A stretch of DNA of 64,000 bases, from the NCBI RefSeq assembly GCF_002706745.1, contig NZ_CP017702.1, forward strand, positions 1,240,001 to 1,304,000, in the 5' to 3' direction. The notes below the pieces were generated by a model that saw only the letters and a program-made list of their open reading frames with translations, was not told the origin of the DNA and searched no databases. The stretch is from Companilactobacillus farciminis KCTC 3681 = DSM 20184 (GTDB taxonomy: Bacteria; Bacillota; Bacilli; Lactobacillales; Lactobacillaceae). Shown here piece by piece: positions 57,080 to 64,000 of the stretch (the first letter of the stretch is position 1; each line of letters starts with the position of its first letter). Position numbers and translations under genes: made by a program.

Positions 57080-57742
57080 ATGGGTAATTATTCATTTCTT
57101 ACCAATTACTGGCAGTTATTTATAAAAGGGGTAGTGGTAACCGTTGAACTGGCTATTATTTCGATAATTTTAGGGTTGTTATTAGGAATAATTTTAGCCG
57201 TCATGAAACGTTCAAGTATCTTGTTCATTTCTCTATTAGCTAAGGCTTACATTGGGTTTATTAGAGATACACCACTATTGATTCAAATATATATCGTATA
57301 TATCGGATTACCAATAATTACGGGACTTCAAATTCCAGATTTTGCTACAGGTGTTGTATGTTTAACATTATATTCTGCCGCTTATATTGCAGAAATCATT
57401 AGATCTGGTATTGAGTCTTTGCCTGTTGGACAATCAGAAGCGGCTTTAAGTTTGGGAATGTCAAAATGGCAGGCAATGAAAGACATAATTTTACCCCAAG
57501 CAATTAAGAATATTTTACCCGCTTTAGGTAATCAGTTTATTGGTAATGTTAAAGATTCCTCATTGGTCTCGGTTTTAGGCATCGCAGATTTAATGTTTCA
57601 GGCACAAACAGTTAGGGGATCAACAGCTTTAGGATTAGAACCAATGATTGTTGCTTCGTTATTGTATTTAGTTTTAACTTGGAGTCTAAATAGACTTTTA
57701 GCGAATGTAGAAAAGAGGTTGAAGGTCAGTGATAGAACTTAA
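57080..57742 (+). CDS. ABC transporter permease, polar amino-acid type
   Basis: 220 residues with four to five membrane helices and the inner-membrane EAA loop [22 protein letters not shown] near residues 130-150. [16 protein letters not shown] is typical of HisM/GlnP-like permeases. The ATG at 57080 has GAGGTG 6 bases upstream; an in-frame GTG at 57071 overlaps that site. The 3' end overlaps the ATPase start by 14 bases. Confidence 0.92.
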   Translation: MGNYSFLTNYWQLFIKGVVVTVELAIISIILGLLLGIILAVMKRSSILFISLLAKAYIGFIRDTPLLIQIYIVYIGLPIITGLQIPDFATGVVCLTLYSAAYIAEIIRSGIESLPVGQSEAALSLGMSKWQAMKDIILPQAIKNILPALGNQFIGNVKDSSLVSVLGIADLMFQAQTVRGSTALGLEPMIVASLLYLVLTWSLNRLLANVEKRLKVSDRT

Positions 57743-58463
57743 AAATTTGAATAAATCATATGGGGATAATGAAGTTTTAAAAGATATTAATTTAAAAATT
57801 GATGATGGCGAGGTTGTTGTAATCATTGGACCATCAGGTTCTGGAAAAAGTACTTTATTACGTTGTATGAACTTATTAGAACAACCAACAAGCGGTGAAG
57901 TAAAAATTAATGGTCAAAAGGTCTCCGGCAAAGTTAAATCAGAATTAATACGAGAGACTAGGCAAAATGTGGGTATGGTTTTTCAACATTTCAATCTTTT
58001 TCCTCACTATACAGTTTTAAATAATATTATTCATGCTCCTATGATCGTAAAAAAACAAAATAAAGAAGAAGCCATCAATCGCGCTAAACAGCTACTCAAA
58101 GAGGTTTCATTGGAAAACAAAATGAATTCTTTCCCATCTTCTCTTTCAGGTGGACAAGAACAGCGAATTGCTATTGCACGTGCTTTAGCAATGAATCCTA
58201 ATACTTTGTTGTTTGATGAACCAACTTCAGCACTTGATCCAGAGATGGTTGAAGAGGTTTTGGAAGTTATGAAAAAACTTGCTAAAACAGGAATGACAAT
58301 GGTCGTTGTAACTCACGAGATGGGATTTGCAAAACAAGTAGGAAATAGAGTCGTTTTTGTTGATGACGGTCGAATTTTGGAAGACGATACCCCGGAAAAA
58401 ATCTTCAATTCACCTAGTAATCCTAGAACTCAGGATTTTATTTCTAAAATTTTGTATACTTAA
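57729..58463 (+). CDS. ABC transporter ATPase, polar amino-acid type
   Basis: 244 residues: Walker [13 protein letters not shown] near 36, Q-loop [10 protein letters not shown] near 85, signature [12 protein letters not shown] near 138 (Glu instead of the usual Gln after GGQ), Walker [12 protein letters not shown] and switch H in VVTHEMGFA. GlnQ/ArtP-like. The start is GTG, overlapping the permease gene, so translation is coupled. Confidence 0.93.
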   Translation: MIELKNLNKSYGDNEVLKDINLKIDDGEVVVIIGPSGSGKSTLLRCMNLLEQPTSGEVKINGQKVSGKVKSELIRETRQNVGMVFQHFNLFPHYTVLNNIIHAPMIVKKQNKEEAINRAKQLLKEVSLENKMNSFPSSLSGGQEQRIAIARALAMNPNTLLFDEPTSALDPEMVEEVLEVMKKLAKTGMTMVVVTHEMGFAKQVGNRVVFVDDGRILEDDTPEKIFNSPSNPRTQDFISKILYT

Positions 58464-58502
58464 TTAGAAATATTATTAAAGGATATCTTATAGGTGAATA
58501 TA

Positions 58503-59225
58503 ATGATAAAAAAAGAAAGTGTTATTCCGTTATATGAACAAATAAAAAATGAAATTATTAAACAAATTTCAGAAGGGACTTATGAACCAGGTAGTAAGCT
58601 TCCTTCAGAACATGAGCTAGAGGATAAATTCAATACTAGTAGAATTACAATTCGTAGAGCAATTGATGAGTTATCCAAGGATAACTATTTAACTAAAAAA
58701 CAAGGAAAAGGAACCTTTATTAATGCGCACAAGGTGCAAAGAAATTTATTAAATTTGAATAGTTATACTAATTTTATGTTAGAGAATAATTCAAAACCTT
58801 CTCGTAAAGTAATTGAAATTAGTTATGAGGGTGTAACTACTAAAATAAGGGATAATTTATGTATTAGTGGAGAGTCTAAAATTTTAAAGGTTCAGAGAAT
58901 CATGCACTTTGAAAAAAATAATGATGGACTTGAAATAGGCTTCTATCCAACAAAGCTGTTTCCCGATTTGGATAAAAAAATAACTAGTGATGTTTCAATT
59001 AGTAATTTGTTAAAAAATACATATAATATTAACCAAGGCCGTAGCCGCCAACAAATAAATCTTACATTTGCAACCAGCGATACAGCAAAAAAATTAAACG
59101 TAGTTTTGGGCTCTCCACTATTCCAGCTAGAAAGAATAGTATATGATACTAAAAATCAGCCAATTTATTTTGCCGTCATGTATTATGACCCTAATAAGGT
59201 AAGCTTTATAATCGATTCTAAATAA
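58503..59225 (+). CDS. GntR/HutC-family regulator (FrlR-like)
   Basis: 240 residues: N-terminal winged helix (VIPLYEQIKNEIIKQI, GSKLPSEHELEDKFNTSRITIRRAI, KKQGKGTFI) and a C-terminal UTRA ligand domain. The ATG at 58503 is preferred, with AGGTGA 5 bases upstream; a GTG at 58494 overlaps that site. Located inside the operon between transporter and kinase genes. In Bacillus the frl operon is controlled by a GntR/HutC protein, FrlR, that senses the sugar phosphate; the same is inferred here with the 20-bp palindrome at 56212 as operator. Confidence 0.9.
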   Translation: MIKKESVIPLYEQIKNEIIKQISEGTYEPGSKLPSEHELEDKFNTSRITIRRAIDELSKDNYLTKKQGKGTFINAHKVQRNLLNLNSYTNFMLENNSKPSRKVIEISYEGVTTKIRDNLCISGESKILKVQRIMHFEKNNDGLEIGFYPTKLFPDLDKKITSDVSISNLLKNTYNINQGRSRQQINLTFATSDTAKKLNVVLGSPLFQLERIVYDTKNQPIYFAVMYYDPNKVSFIIDSK

Positions 59226-59240
59226 AGGAGAGAGATATAA

Positions 59241-60065
59241 ATGAAGGTTATTGGTATTGGAGACAATGTTGTTGATATGTACTTAGATCAGGGAAAAATG
59301 TATCTTGGTGGAAATGCATTGAATTTCTCAAATTTTGCACGTGAATTAGGAGTAGAATCTTCTTTTATCGGCAATTTTGGCACTGATGAGATTGCTGATT
59401 ATGCAAAAAAAGCATTAAATAAATTGAATATAGATATCTCACATAGCCACACTTTAAAAGGGGAAAATGGACGATCGAGAGTGACATTAAGAAATAATGA
59501 TAGAGTTTTTATCGATAGCAACAAGGGTGGAGTTTTGAAACAAGGTTTGAACATGACTTCACAGGATATCGATTATATTAATCAATTTGATATTGTTCAC
59601 TTCAATATTAACGGTAATGCTAATCAATATTTGCCGAATATTCAAGGACCAACTCTCATTTATGATTTTTCTGATTTATATAAAATTGATGACATTAAAA
59701 GAATCGCTCAATATATTGATATTGCTTGTTTTTCTGTTGGTTCAATGTCTGACCAAAATATTTCTATGCTGGTCAAGAAAGTCCATTCCTTTGGCATTAC
59801 AGATATTCTAATTACACGTGGATCAAAAGGTGCATACTTTCTGCACAATTCAGAAAAATATATTCAAAGGTCAATTAAAGTCACCGTTGTAGATACAATG
59901 GGAGCTGGGGATGCTTTCATTACTAGTTTTGTAATAAATTACAAGAGAACAAATGATATCGAAAAATCATTAAAGCTTGCTGCCGAATATGCGGCTCAAC
60001 AAGTACAAAGGCATGGATCTTTTAATAATCCCGAAAAAATTCCAAATAAATATAACGTTATATAA
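59241..60065 (+). CDS. frlD: PfkB-family kinase, fructoselysine 6-kinase-like (FrlD)
   Basis: 274 residues with PfkB signatures: GGNALNFSNFARELG near residue 28 and the C-terminal DTMGAGDAFITSF near 220 with the catalytic Asp. The short length and the N-terminal VIGIGDNVVDMYLDQGKMYLGGNALN resemble FrlD, which phosphorylates fructosamines at C6. It lies between the GntR gene and the SIS deglycase. The stop codon overlaps a partial copy of the operator sequence. Confidence 0.88.
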   Translation: MKVIGIGDNVVDMYLDQGKMYLGGNALNFSNFARELGVESSFIGNFGTDEIADYAKKALNKLNIDISHSHTLKGENGRSRVTLRNNDRVFIDSNKGGVLKQGLNMTSQDIDYINQFDIVHFNINGNANQYLPNIQGPTLIYDFSDLYKIDDIKRIAQYIDIACFSVGSMSDQNISMLVKKVHSFGITDILITRGSKGAYFLHNSEKYIQRSIKVTVVDTMGAGDAFITSFVINYKRTNDIEKSLKLAAEYAAQQVQRHGSFNNPEKIPNKYNVI

Positions 60066-60071
60066 CATATT
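60052..60071. promoter_or_regulatory. partial second copy of the frl operator
   Basis: ATAACGTTAT followed by ATAAC repeats the left 15 bases of the palindrome at 56212 exactly, with the last five bases diverged. It covers the frlD stop and lies just before the deglycase ribosome site. Confidence 0.55.
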
Positions 60072-60088
60072 ATCGGTGGAGGAAAATT

Positions 60089-61081
60089 ATGGTTAAATAC
60101 ACAACACAAAATGATTTAAAGGAAATCGTTACTGATATTTTAAAAAAACAATCTAATCTAAAGAGCGTCTTCTTTGTTGGATGTGGTGCTTCTTTGTCAG
60201 AATTGTATGGAGCAGCATATTTTTTAAGACAAAATGCTCTTAAGCTCCATGTTGAATGGATTCAAGCAAATGAGTTCAATTATTCGCATCCTAAATTAGC
60301 TGATAAGACTGCCGTAGTTATCGTTGCTTCACTTAGTGGAGAGACCAAAGAATCAGTTCATGCTATTAAAAACGCAAAATCTTTAGGGTGTCACACCATT
60401 GCCTTAACACACGTTCCGGAATCCAATCTTACAAAAGATGCTGATTATACAGTAGTTCATTCTTTCTTTGAAGACTACGCATCAAAAGCTGCTAAGCAAA
60501 AAGATGCTTTGGGACTTGCCGTTGAACTCTTACAACAGGTAGAGGGATTTGATTTATACAAGGAAATGAAACAAGGTATTGATGTAGTAGATGATATTAC
60601 TAATTTTGCAGCGGATAGTGTAAAAAAGGAAGCCATTGAGTTTGGAACAAAATATAAAGATGAATCCACGATATATACATTAGCAAGCGGAGCAAATTAT
60701 GGGGTCGGATATTCTACAGCTAACTTTATTTTTATGGAAATGCAATGGATTTCTAGTCCAATTTTAGACAGTGGGGAGTACTTCCACGGACCCTTTGAAT
60801 TAACGGTAAAAGATGCACCATATTTGTTGTTCATGTCCGATGGTAAAACTCGTCATTTGGATGCTAGGGCACTAGAGTTTTTCCAAAAATACAATGCTAA
60901 ATATACCGTGATTGATGCTAAAGATTTCTGGTTGGATAGTAAAATGGATTCTGATGTAGTAGATTACTTTGATCCATTGGTTTTAACGGGTGTTATGAGA
61001 GTGTATGCGGAAGAACTTTCAAAAGCAAGAAAACATCCTCTTAGTAAGAGAAGATACATGTGGAAATTAGAGAATTACTAA
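60089..61081 (+). CDS. frlB: SIS-domain deglycase (FrlB-like)
   Basis: 330 residues, double SIS domain: VFFVGCGASLSELYGAA near 28, VASLSGETKESVHA near 75 and the catalytic-region GEYFHGPFE near 225. FrlB cleaves fructoselysine-6-phosphate to glucose-6-phosphate and lysine. With the ABC importer and FrlD-like kinase it completes an Amadori-compound pathway: uptake, 6-phosphorylation, deglycation. GTGGAGG is 8 bases upstream. It is homologous to the deglycase at 10468. Confidence 0.9.
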   Translation: MVKYTTQNDLKEIVTDILKKQSNLKSVFFVGCGASLSELYGAAYFLRQNALKLHVEWIQANEFNYSHPKLADKTAVVIVASLSGETKESVHAIKNAKSLGCHTIALTHVPESNLTKDADYTVVHSFFEDYASKAAKQKDALGLAVELLQQVEGFDLYKEMKQGIDVVDDITNFAADSVKKEAIEFGTKYKDESTIYTLASGANYGVGYSTANFIFMEMQWISSPILDSGEYFHGPFELTVKDAPYLLFMSDGKTRHLDARALEFFQKYNAKYTVIDAKDFWLDSKMDSDVVDYFDPLVLTGVMRVYAEELSKARKHPLSKRRYMWKLENY

Positions 61082-61131
61082 AAAAGTTCATTGACTTATT
61101 TAATTGAGAATAAGCCAATGAACTTTTTTTA
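61081..61131. terminator. bidirectional terminator
   Basis: AAAAAGTTCATTG pairs with CAATGAACTTTTT, extended by CTTATT/AATAAG, between convergent genes. Confidence 0.92.
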
Positions 61132-62073
61132 TTATTCTTCCGTAGAGTGACGATCACCCAATAGAAATTCATCTTTGTTTTCGAACATGTGCTTAATAGT
61201 GATTGGATTGTGACCAGTCAGTTTATTAAAGTCGCTGACAGGGACATCCAAATATCCTTCTCTAACGGTGGTGCCGAACGTTACCATACCTTCGGAAGTT
61301 GCTTGAATTGGACTCTTTGAGAAATCACCGTTGGTATCACGGGGAACACCGATACTATCGAAATAGTCGTACAATTCTTGATCAGTTTTTCTAACATATT
61401 TAATATTATTGCCAGTAACTTCGTTGCCGACTTTTAAGAATTTGTCATAAGTGAATGGTTCAATTCCGTTGATGTTCAAAATGGCACGGTGAAGTAGGTC
61501 ATTATTCAAAGCACAGGCAGCACTTAAAGCAGCATCACGTCTTGATATGAACCAAACCTTACCGTCACCCATATTCTTTTCGATACTATCTTCACCGCTA
61601 TTAACGGCACGCATATAGTCAGAAATAAATGCTTCAGCAAATAAAGAATTACGTAAGAAAATATAGTCTAAATCTGTATTTTGAATTATCGATTCTGTGT
61701 AACCATGATCAGCATTTTCTACGCTAGGATTAAAAGGATTGCCAGCAGATAATACTGAAGTGTAGATGACTTGTCCAACATGAGCTTTGACGCAAGCTTC
61801 AACAAAGTTTTTATGCGCTTGGCGACGTTTTTTACCAACAAAGGGCATTGAAATTAATAACACCTTGTCAGCATTTTTATAGGCTGATACTAGTGTATCA
61901 GGATTGTTGAAATCAGCCACAGCAGTTTTTATACCTTGTTCAGAATATTGCTTTAATTTATCTTCTCGAGGAGCTGTAAAAACTAAATACTTTTTTGGAA
62001 TTAGCTTCTGTACATAACTAGCTACTAATGAGCCGAAATTTCCATCTATACCATTTACTACTATTTTCTTCAT
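61132..62073 (-). CDS. NmrA-family NAD(P)-binding protein
   Basis: 313 residues with a variant glycine loop VVNGIDGNFGSLVASYV at the N-terminus, KVLLISMPFVGKKRRQ and IYTSVLSAGNPFN; NmrA/QorB-like atypical SDR. Could be a quinone reductase or a redox-sensing protein. GGAGG lies before the ATG. No operon partner. Confidence 0.85.
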   Translation of the reverse strand: MKKIVVNGIDGNFGSLVASYVQKLIPKKYLVFTAPREDKLKQYSEQGIKTAVADFNNPDTLVSAYKNADKVLLISMPFVGKKRRQAHKNFVEACVKAHVGQVIYTSVLSAGNPFNPSVENADHGYTESIIQNTDLDYIFLRNSLFAEAFISDYMRAVNSGEDSIEKNMGDGKVWFISRRDAALSAACALNNDLLHRAILNINGIEPFTYDKFLKVGNEVTGNNIKYVRKTDQELYDYFDSIGVPRDTNGDFSKSPIQATSEGMVTFGTTVREGYLDVPVSDFNKLTGHNPITIKHMFENKDEFLLGDRHSTEE

Positions 62074-62629
62074 AAAAAGCCTCCATTACAATAGTGTGTA
62101 CGTTTTCATGATAATGAAGATTAACTTTTAATGTCAAGAACAATTACAGTTGATCTACATACCTTTAATTAAATAATTGAAAACGATTATTTATAATAAA
62201 AACTATTTCTAGCGTTAGCTTTTCCTGTTTGACTTTTCATTTTTGTTTAAATAGTTTGAGAGAAATTATCATACAGCAAAGAAGTAAGCTTGATAATTTT
62301 ATTACCGTGTTATTGTTTGTCTCATATATTTAATATAAATGATTTTTTTATTGTGTAGAAGTTATGAATTGAATTATACTCAAGCTCGAAATTAATTGAT
62401 TTCTAATGTATTTATTTCATTGAATGAGATGATTGAATCATAATGGGTTTTTGGTCATTAACTTTAAGTGATACAATTAAGTGAAATTATAGGGCGGTCA
62501 AGTCTTTTGAAATTCATATGAATTATTCGTTCTTATTTTGAAGAATGGTATTGGATAGTACAAGTGGTTTTAATTGATATATTGTCAATGGTAAGAATAA
62601 ATTTGATAAATGTATTCGTAGAGGTAAAA
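62074..62629. other. 556-bp intergenic region without recognised gene
   Basis: Very AT-rich with no convincing ORF or terminator. A cre-like TGAAAACGATTATT (12 of 14) lies at about 62176-62189. I see no other structure I can support. Confidence 0.4.
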
Positions 62630-62665
62630 ATGGATAATTATTTTCATTGGAGGAAAATTATTTGA
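62630..62665 (+). CDS. 11-residue leader peptide overlapping next gene
   Basis: ATG at 62630 with AGAGG upstream reads MDNYFHWRKII and ends at TGA 62663-62665. Its stop overlaps the TTG start of the next gene (TTGA), and it spans that gene's GGAGG site, an arrangement that would couple the two by reinitiation. Too short to be sure it is translated. Confidence 0.35.
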   Translation: MDNYFHWRKII

Positions 62666-63228
62666 ATAAGATTGATTCTACAATTATTGCTACAGTAATA
62701 ACATTAATAGTGTCATTTGTCGTTATGCTAGTATATAGAAAAATAATGAAGTTTTATTACATAAGAAGATTTTTGAGAGCTTACGAAAATGACTATATAT
62801 TATCATTAAGAAATGTTTTTGAAATGCATCTTAAAAATAATGATGGTCCTTATCTTTATAAGGATGAAGTAAATAAATCAGTTAAAAAAATGATACAAGA
62901 ATTGTCTTTTTCTAGGGAAAAGGAATTAAATTTTTTATCATCTGATTATTCATTTGAATTTATTAGAATTAATTCATATACGATGGCACTAATTGGCAAT
63001 ATAAAAAAGTTGTGTGAAAATTATTATTTGTTTAATGATTTGTCAAGAAAATTTGATGAACATCAAAGTATAATCGACCAGGAAATAGTTAAACAATGTT
63101 TAAAGATGTTGAATAATTTTGATATTGAAGTAAAAAAGTATTATAAACTAAAGTTTGATAAAATAATTTTAAATGATACAGAAATTAGTGAAATGATTAA
63201 AAAATTTGAATTAGATTTGGGCAAGTAA
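62662..63228 (+). CDS. membrane-anchored protein of unknown function
   Basis: 188 residues. One N-terminal membrane helix (about 8-28), then a basic segment YRKIMKFYYIRRF and a charged helical domain to the end. The TTG at 62662 is chosen with GGAGG 8 bases upstream; the TTG at 62647 overlaps that site. Base composition is even richer in A+T than the neighbours, which together with the nearby IS suggests an accessory gene. Family not recognised. Confidence 0.65.
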   Translation: MNKIDSTIIATVITLIVSFVVMLVYRKIMKFYYIRRFLRAYENDYILSLRNVFEMHLKNNDGPYLYKDEVNKSVKKMIQELSFSREKELNFLSSDYSFEFIRINSYTMALIGNIKKLCENYYLFNDLSRKFDEHQSIIDQEIVKQCLKMLNNFDIEVKKYYKLKFDKIILNDTEISEMIKKFELDLGK

Positions 63229-63436
63229 TTGAATAAATATTTGTATGGAAATTTAAAGATATCAATTGATTGGTTTTAATACTAGAGACACTGCATTGTC
63301 GCCTGTCTTTTTATATGGAATATAGACAGGTTATCAATATTTTGAAAAAATAGACAATGAGGAAAAGATGTATCACAAGTAAAATAATAAAAATATGTTA
63401 TTCGATTTTCAATATATTCTGAAAGGAATTGTTTTT

Positions 63437-63805
63437 ATGAAGAAATTAATTGTGGTATTTTTGCTCGACCTAGGATTGATTGCAGCAAATAATAATTCGA
63501 ACCTGGTTATAGCATCCTCATCAGTCGGGAATCCTGGTAAAACTGAAACTATCATAGTAGGTGCTGATAAGCTTGGTAATAACAAGAAGTATCGCGTCTA
63601 TAAAATGAAGGATGACAAGATGGTAGCTACTAAGAAATCTCTTAAGACACATAGTAGTAAGAGATTGTATAACTGGAAAGCACAAGCAGTTAAAGTTGAC
63701 GGTAAAAATTGGTGGAAAATTGGTAAAAACCAATATTTTAAGTCAACTCGTGTTAACAAAGTCCATGTAAAAAAGGGTATTACAAAACTTAATTATGCAA
63801 ATTAA
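63437..63805 (+). CDS. small secreted protein with SLAP-like domain
   Basis: 122 residues: signal peptide KKLIVVFLLDLGLIAANN, then a single domain (YRVYKMKDDKMVATKKSLKT, YNWKAQAVKVDGKNWWKIG, QYFKSTRVNKV) that resembles the C-terminal S-layer-associated (SLAP) cell-wall-binding domain of lactobacilli; strongly basic. The ATG at 63437 has AAAGGA upstream. Probably bound to the cell wall by charge. Confidence 0.7.
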   Translation: MKKLIVVFLLDLGLIAANNNSNLVIASSSVGNPGKTETIIVGADKLGNNKKYRVYKMKDDKMVATKKSLKTHSSKRLYNWKAQAVKVDGKNWWKIGKNQYFKSTRVNKVHVKKGITKLNYAN

Positions 63806-63812
63806 AGCTAGT

Positions 63813-63852
63813 AAAAGAGCCGTTAACAGATTAATGTTAGCAGCTCTTTTTT
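63813..63852 (+). terminator. intrinsic terminator
   Basis: AAAAGAGC pairs with GCTCTTTT, extended by TAACA/TGTTA, followed by a T run. Confidence 0.85.
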
Positions 63853-63897
63853 CAGGCTCTTTGTCAAATCGTATTGATGAATGATTTTGAGCTCATT

Positions 63898-63925
63898 GAG
63901 CATCCTCACCGAGGATGCTCTTTTT
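63898..63925 (+). terminator. hairpin with T run inside IS end
   Basis: GAGCATCCTC and GAGGATGCTC form a perfect 10-bp stem around ACC, followed by five Ts; it could stop outside transcription from entering the transposase gene. Confidence 0.8.
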
Positions 63926-64000
63926 CTATGCACAAATCAGTTTTATTCTCTTAATAAAGTGTTCAAGATTTCTAAAGCCATAGGAATTTCTTTTTAGTTT
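63926..64000 (-). CDS. ISL3-family transposase, C-terminal fragment
   Basis: The last 24 codons on the minus strand read KLKRNSYGFRNLEHFIKR and end IKLICA before TAG at 63926-63928. The block K-R-x-x-Y-G-F-R-N-x-x-x-F-x-x-R is the characteristic C-terminus of ISL3-family (IS204/IS1001/IS1165) transposases. The rest lies beyond the window. Confidence 0.7.
   Translation of the reverse strand, partial: KLKRNSYGFRNLEHFIKRIKLICA

Larger units (their letters stand above)
63855..64000. mobile_element. end of an ISL3-family insertion sequence, cut by window edge
   Basis: A GGCTCTTTGTCAAATC sequence at 63855-63870 looks like a terminal inverted repeat of ISL3-type elements, followed inward by a hairpin GAGCATCCTC/GAGGATGCTC (63898-63920) with Ts, and the 3' end of a transposase on the minus strand. 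The other end is outside the window, so repeats and target duplication cannot be checked. Confidence 0.6.

Overview
The window is low-GC, densely packed DNA with Gram-positive Shine-Dalgarno sites (AGGAGG type), frequent TTG starts, consensus CcpA (cre) sites, many PTS operons, RpiR-, LacI- and GntR-type regulators and a sortase-anchored surface protein. This fits a member of the Lactobacillaceae, probably of the Companilactobacillus or a related free-living branch; the genus is a guess from gene content and style, not from a marker gene. No rRNA, tRNA or CRISPR array was seen. The left edge cuts a GGDEF gene. The right edge cuts what looks like an ISL3-family insertion sequence.

Region 0.6-34 kb is a continuous block of carbohydrate or small-molecule catabolic islands, each with its own regulator. 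(1) A LacI regulator is divergent from a Gfo/Idh/MocA dehydrogenase, a GRP-type sugar permease and a TIM-barrel isomerase/epimerase. (2) A LevR-type sigma-54 activator sits before a textbook -24/-12 promoter that drives a mannose-family PTS (EIIA, EIIB, EIIC, EIID) and a SIS-domain deglycase; this looks like an Amadori-compound system. EIID carries a -1 frame disruption near its end. (3) A broken TrmB-like regulator and a small membrane protein follow. (4) A large 6-phospho-alpha-glucosidase locus has RpiR, GH4, EIICBA, then EIICB and a second GH4, then 6-phosphogluconate dehydrogenase and gluconate kinase, a second RpiR and a lone EIIA. (5) An NCS1 permease, a DUF917 protein and a hydantoinase/oxoprolinase-like protein form an operon divergent from an FMN/FAD reductase. 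(6) NanE with a glucose-family EIICB and EIIA is divergent from a third RpiR.

Region 34-54 kb is housekeeping and accessory: VanZ-like protein, esterase, aldo/keto reductase, three Cof-type HAD phosphatases, a universal stress protein, an ABC transporter, two membrane-linked XRE regulators, VOC protein, a RelE-like protein with an odd downstream ORF, cytidine deaminase-like protein, TraX, Tex and a DJ-1/PfpI protein.

Region 54-64 kb holds a choice-of-anchor-A surface protein, a tiny self-contained transcription unit with a 19-residue hydrophobic peptide, and a complete frl-type operon (ABC importer, GntR regulator, PfkB kinase, SIS deglycase) behind a consensus promoter and a perfect 20-bp palindromic operator. 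It ends with an NmrA-like protein, two unknown membrane or secreted proteins and the IS edge. The window therefore holds two independent routes that appear to feed on glycated amino compounds, one by PTS and one by ABC transport.
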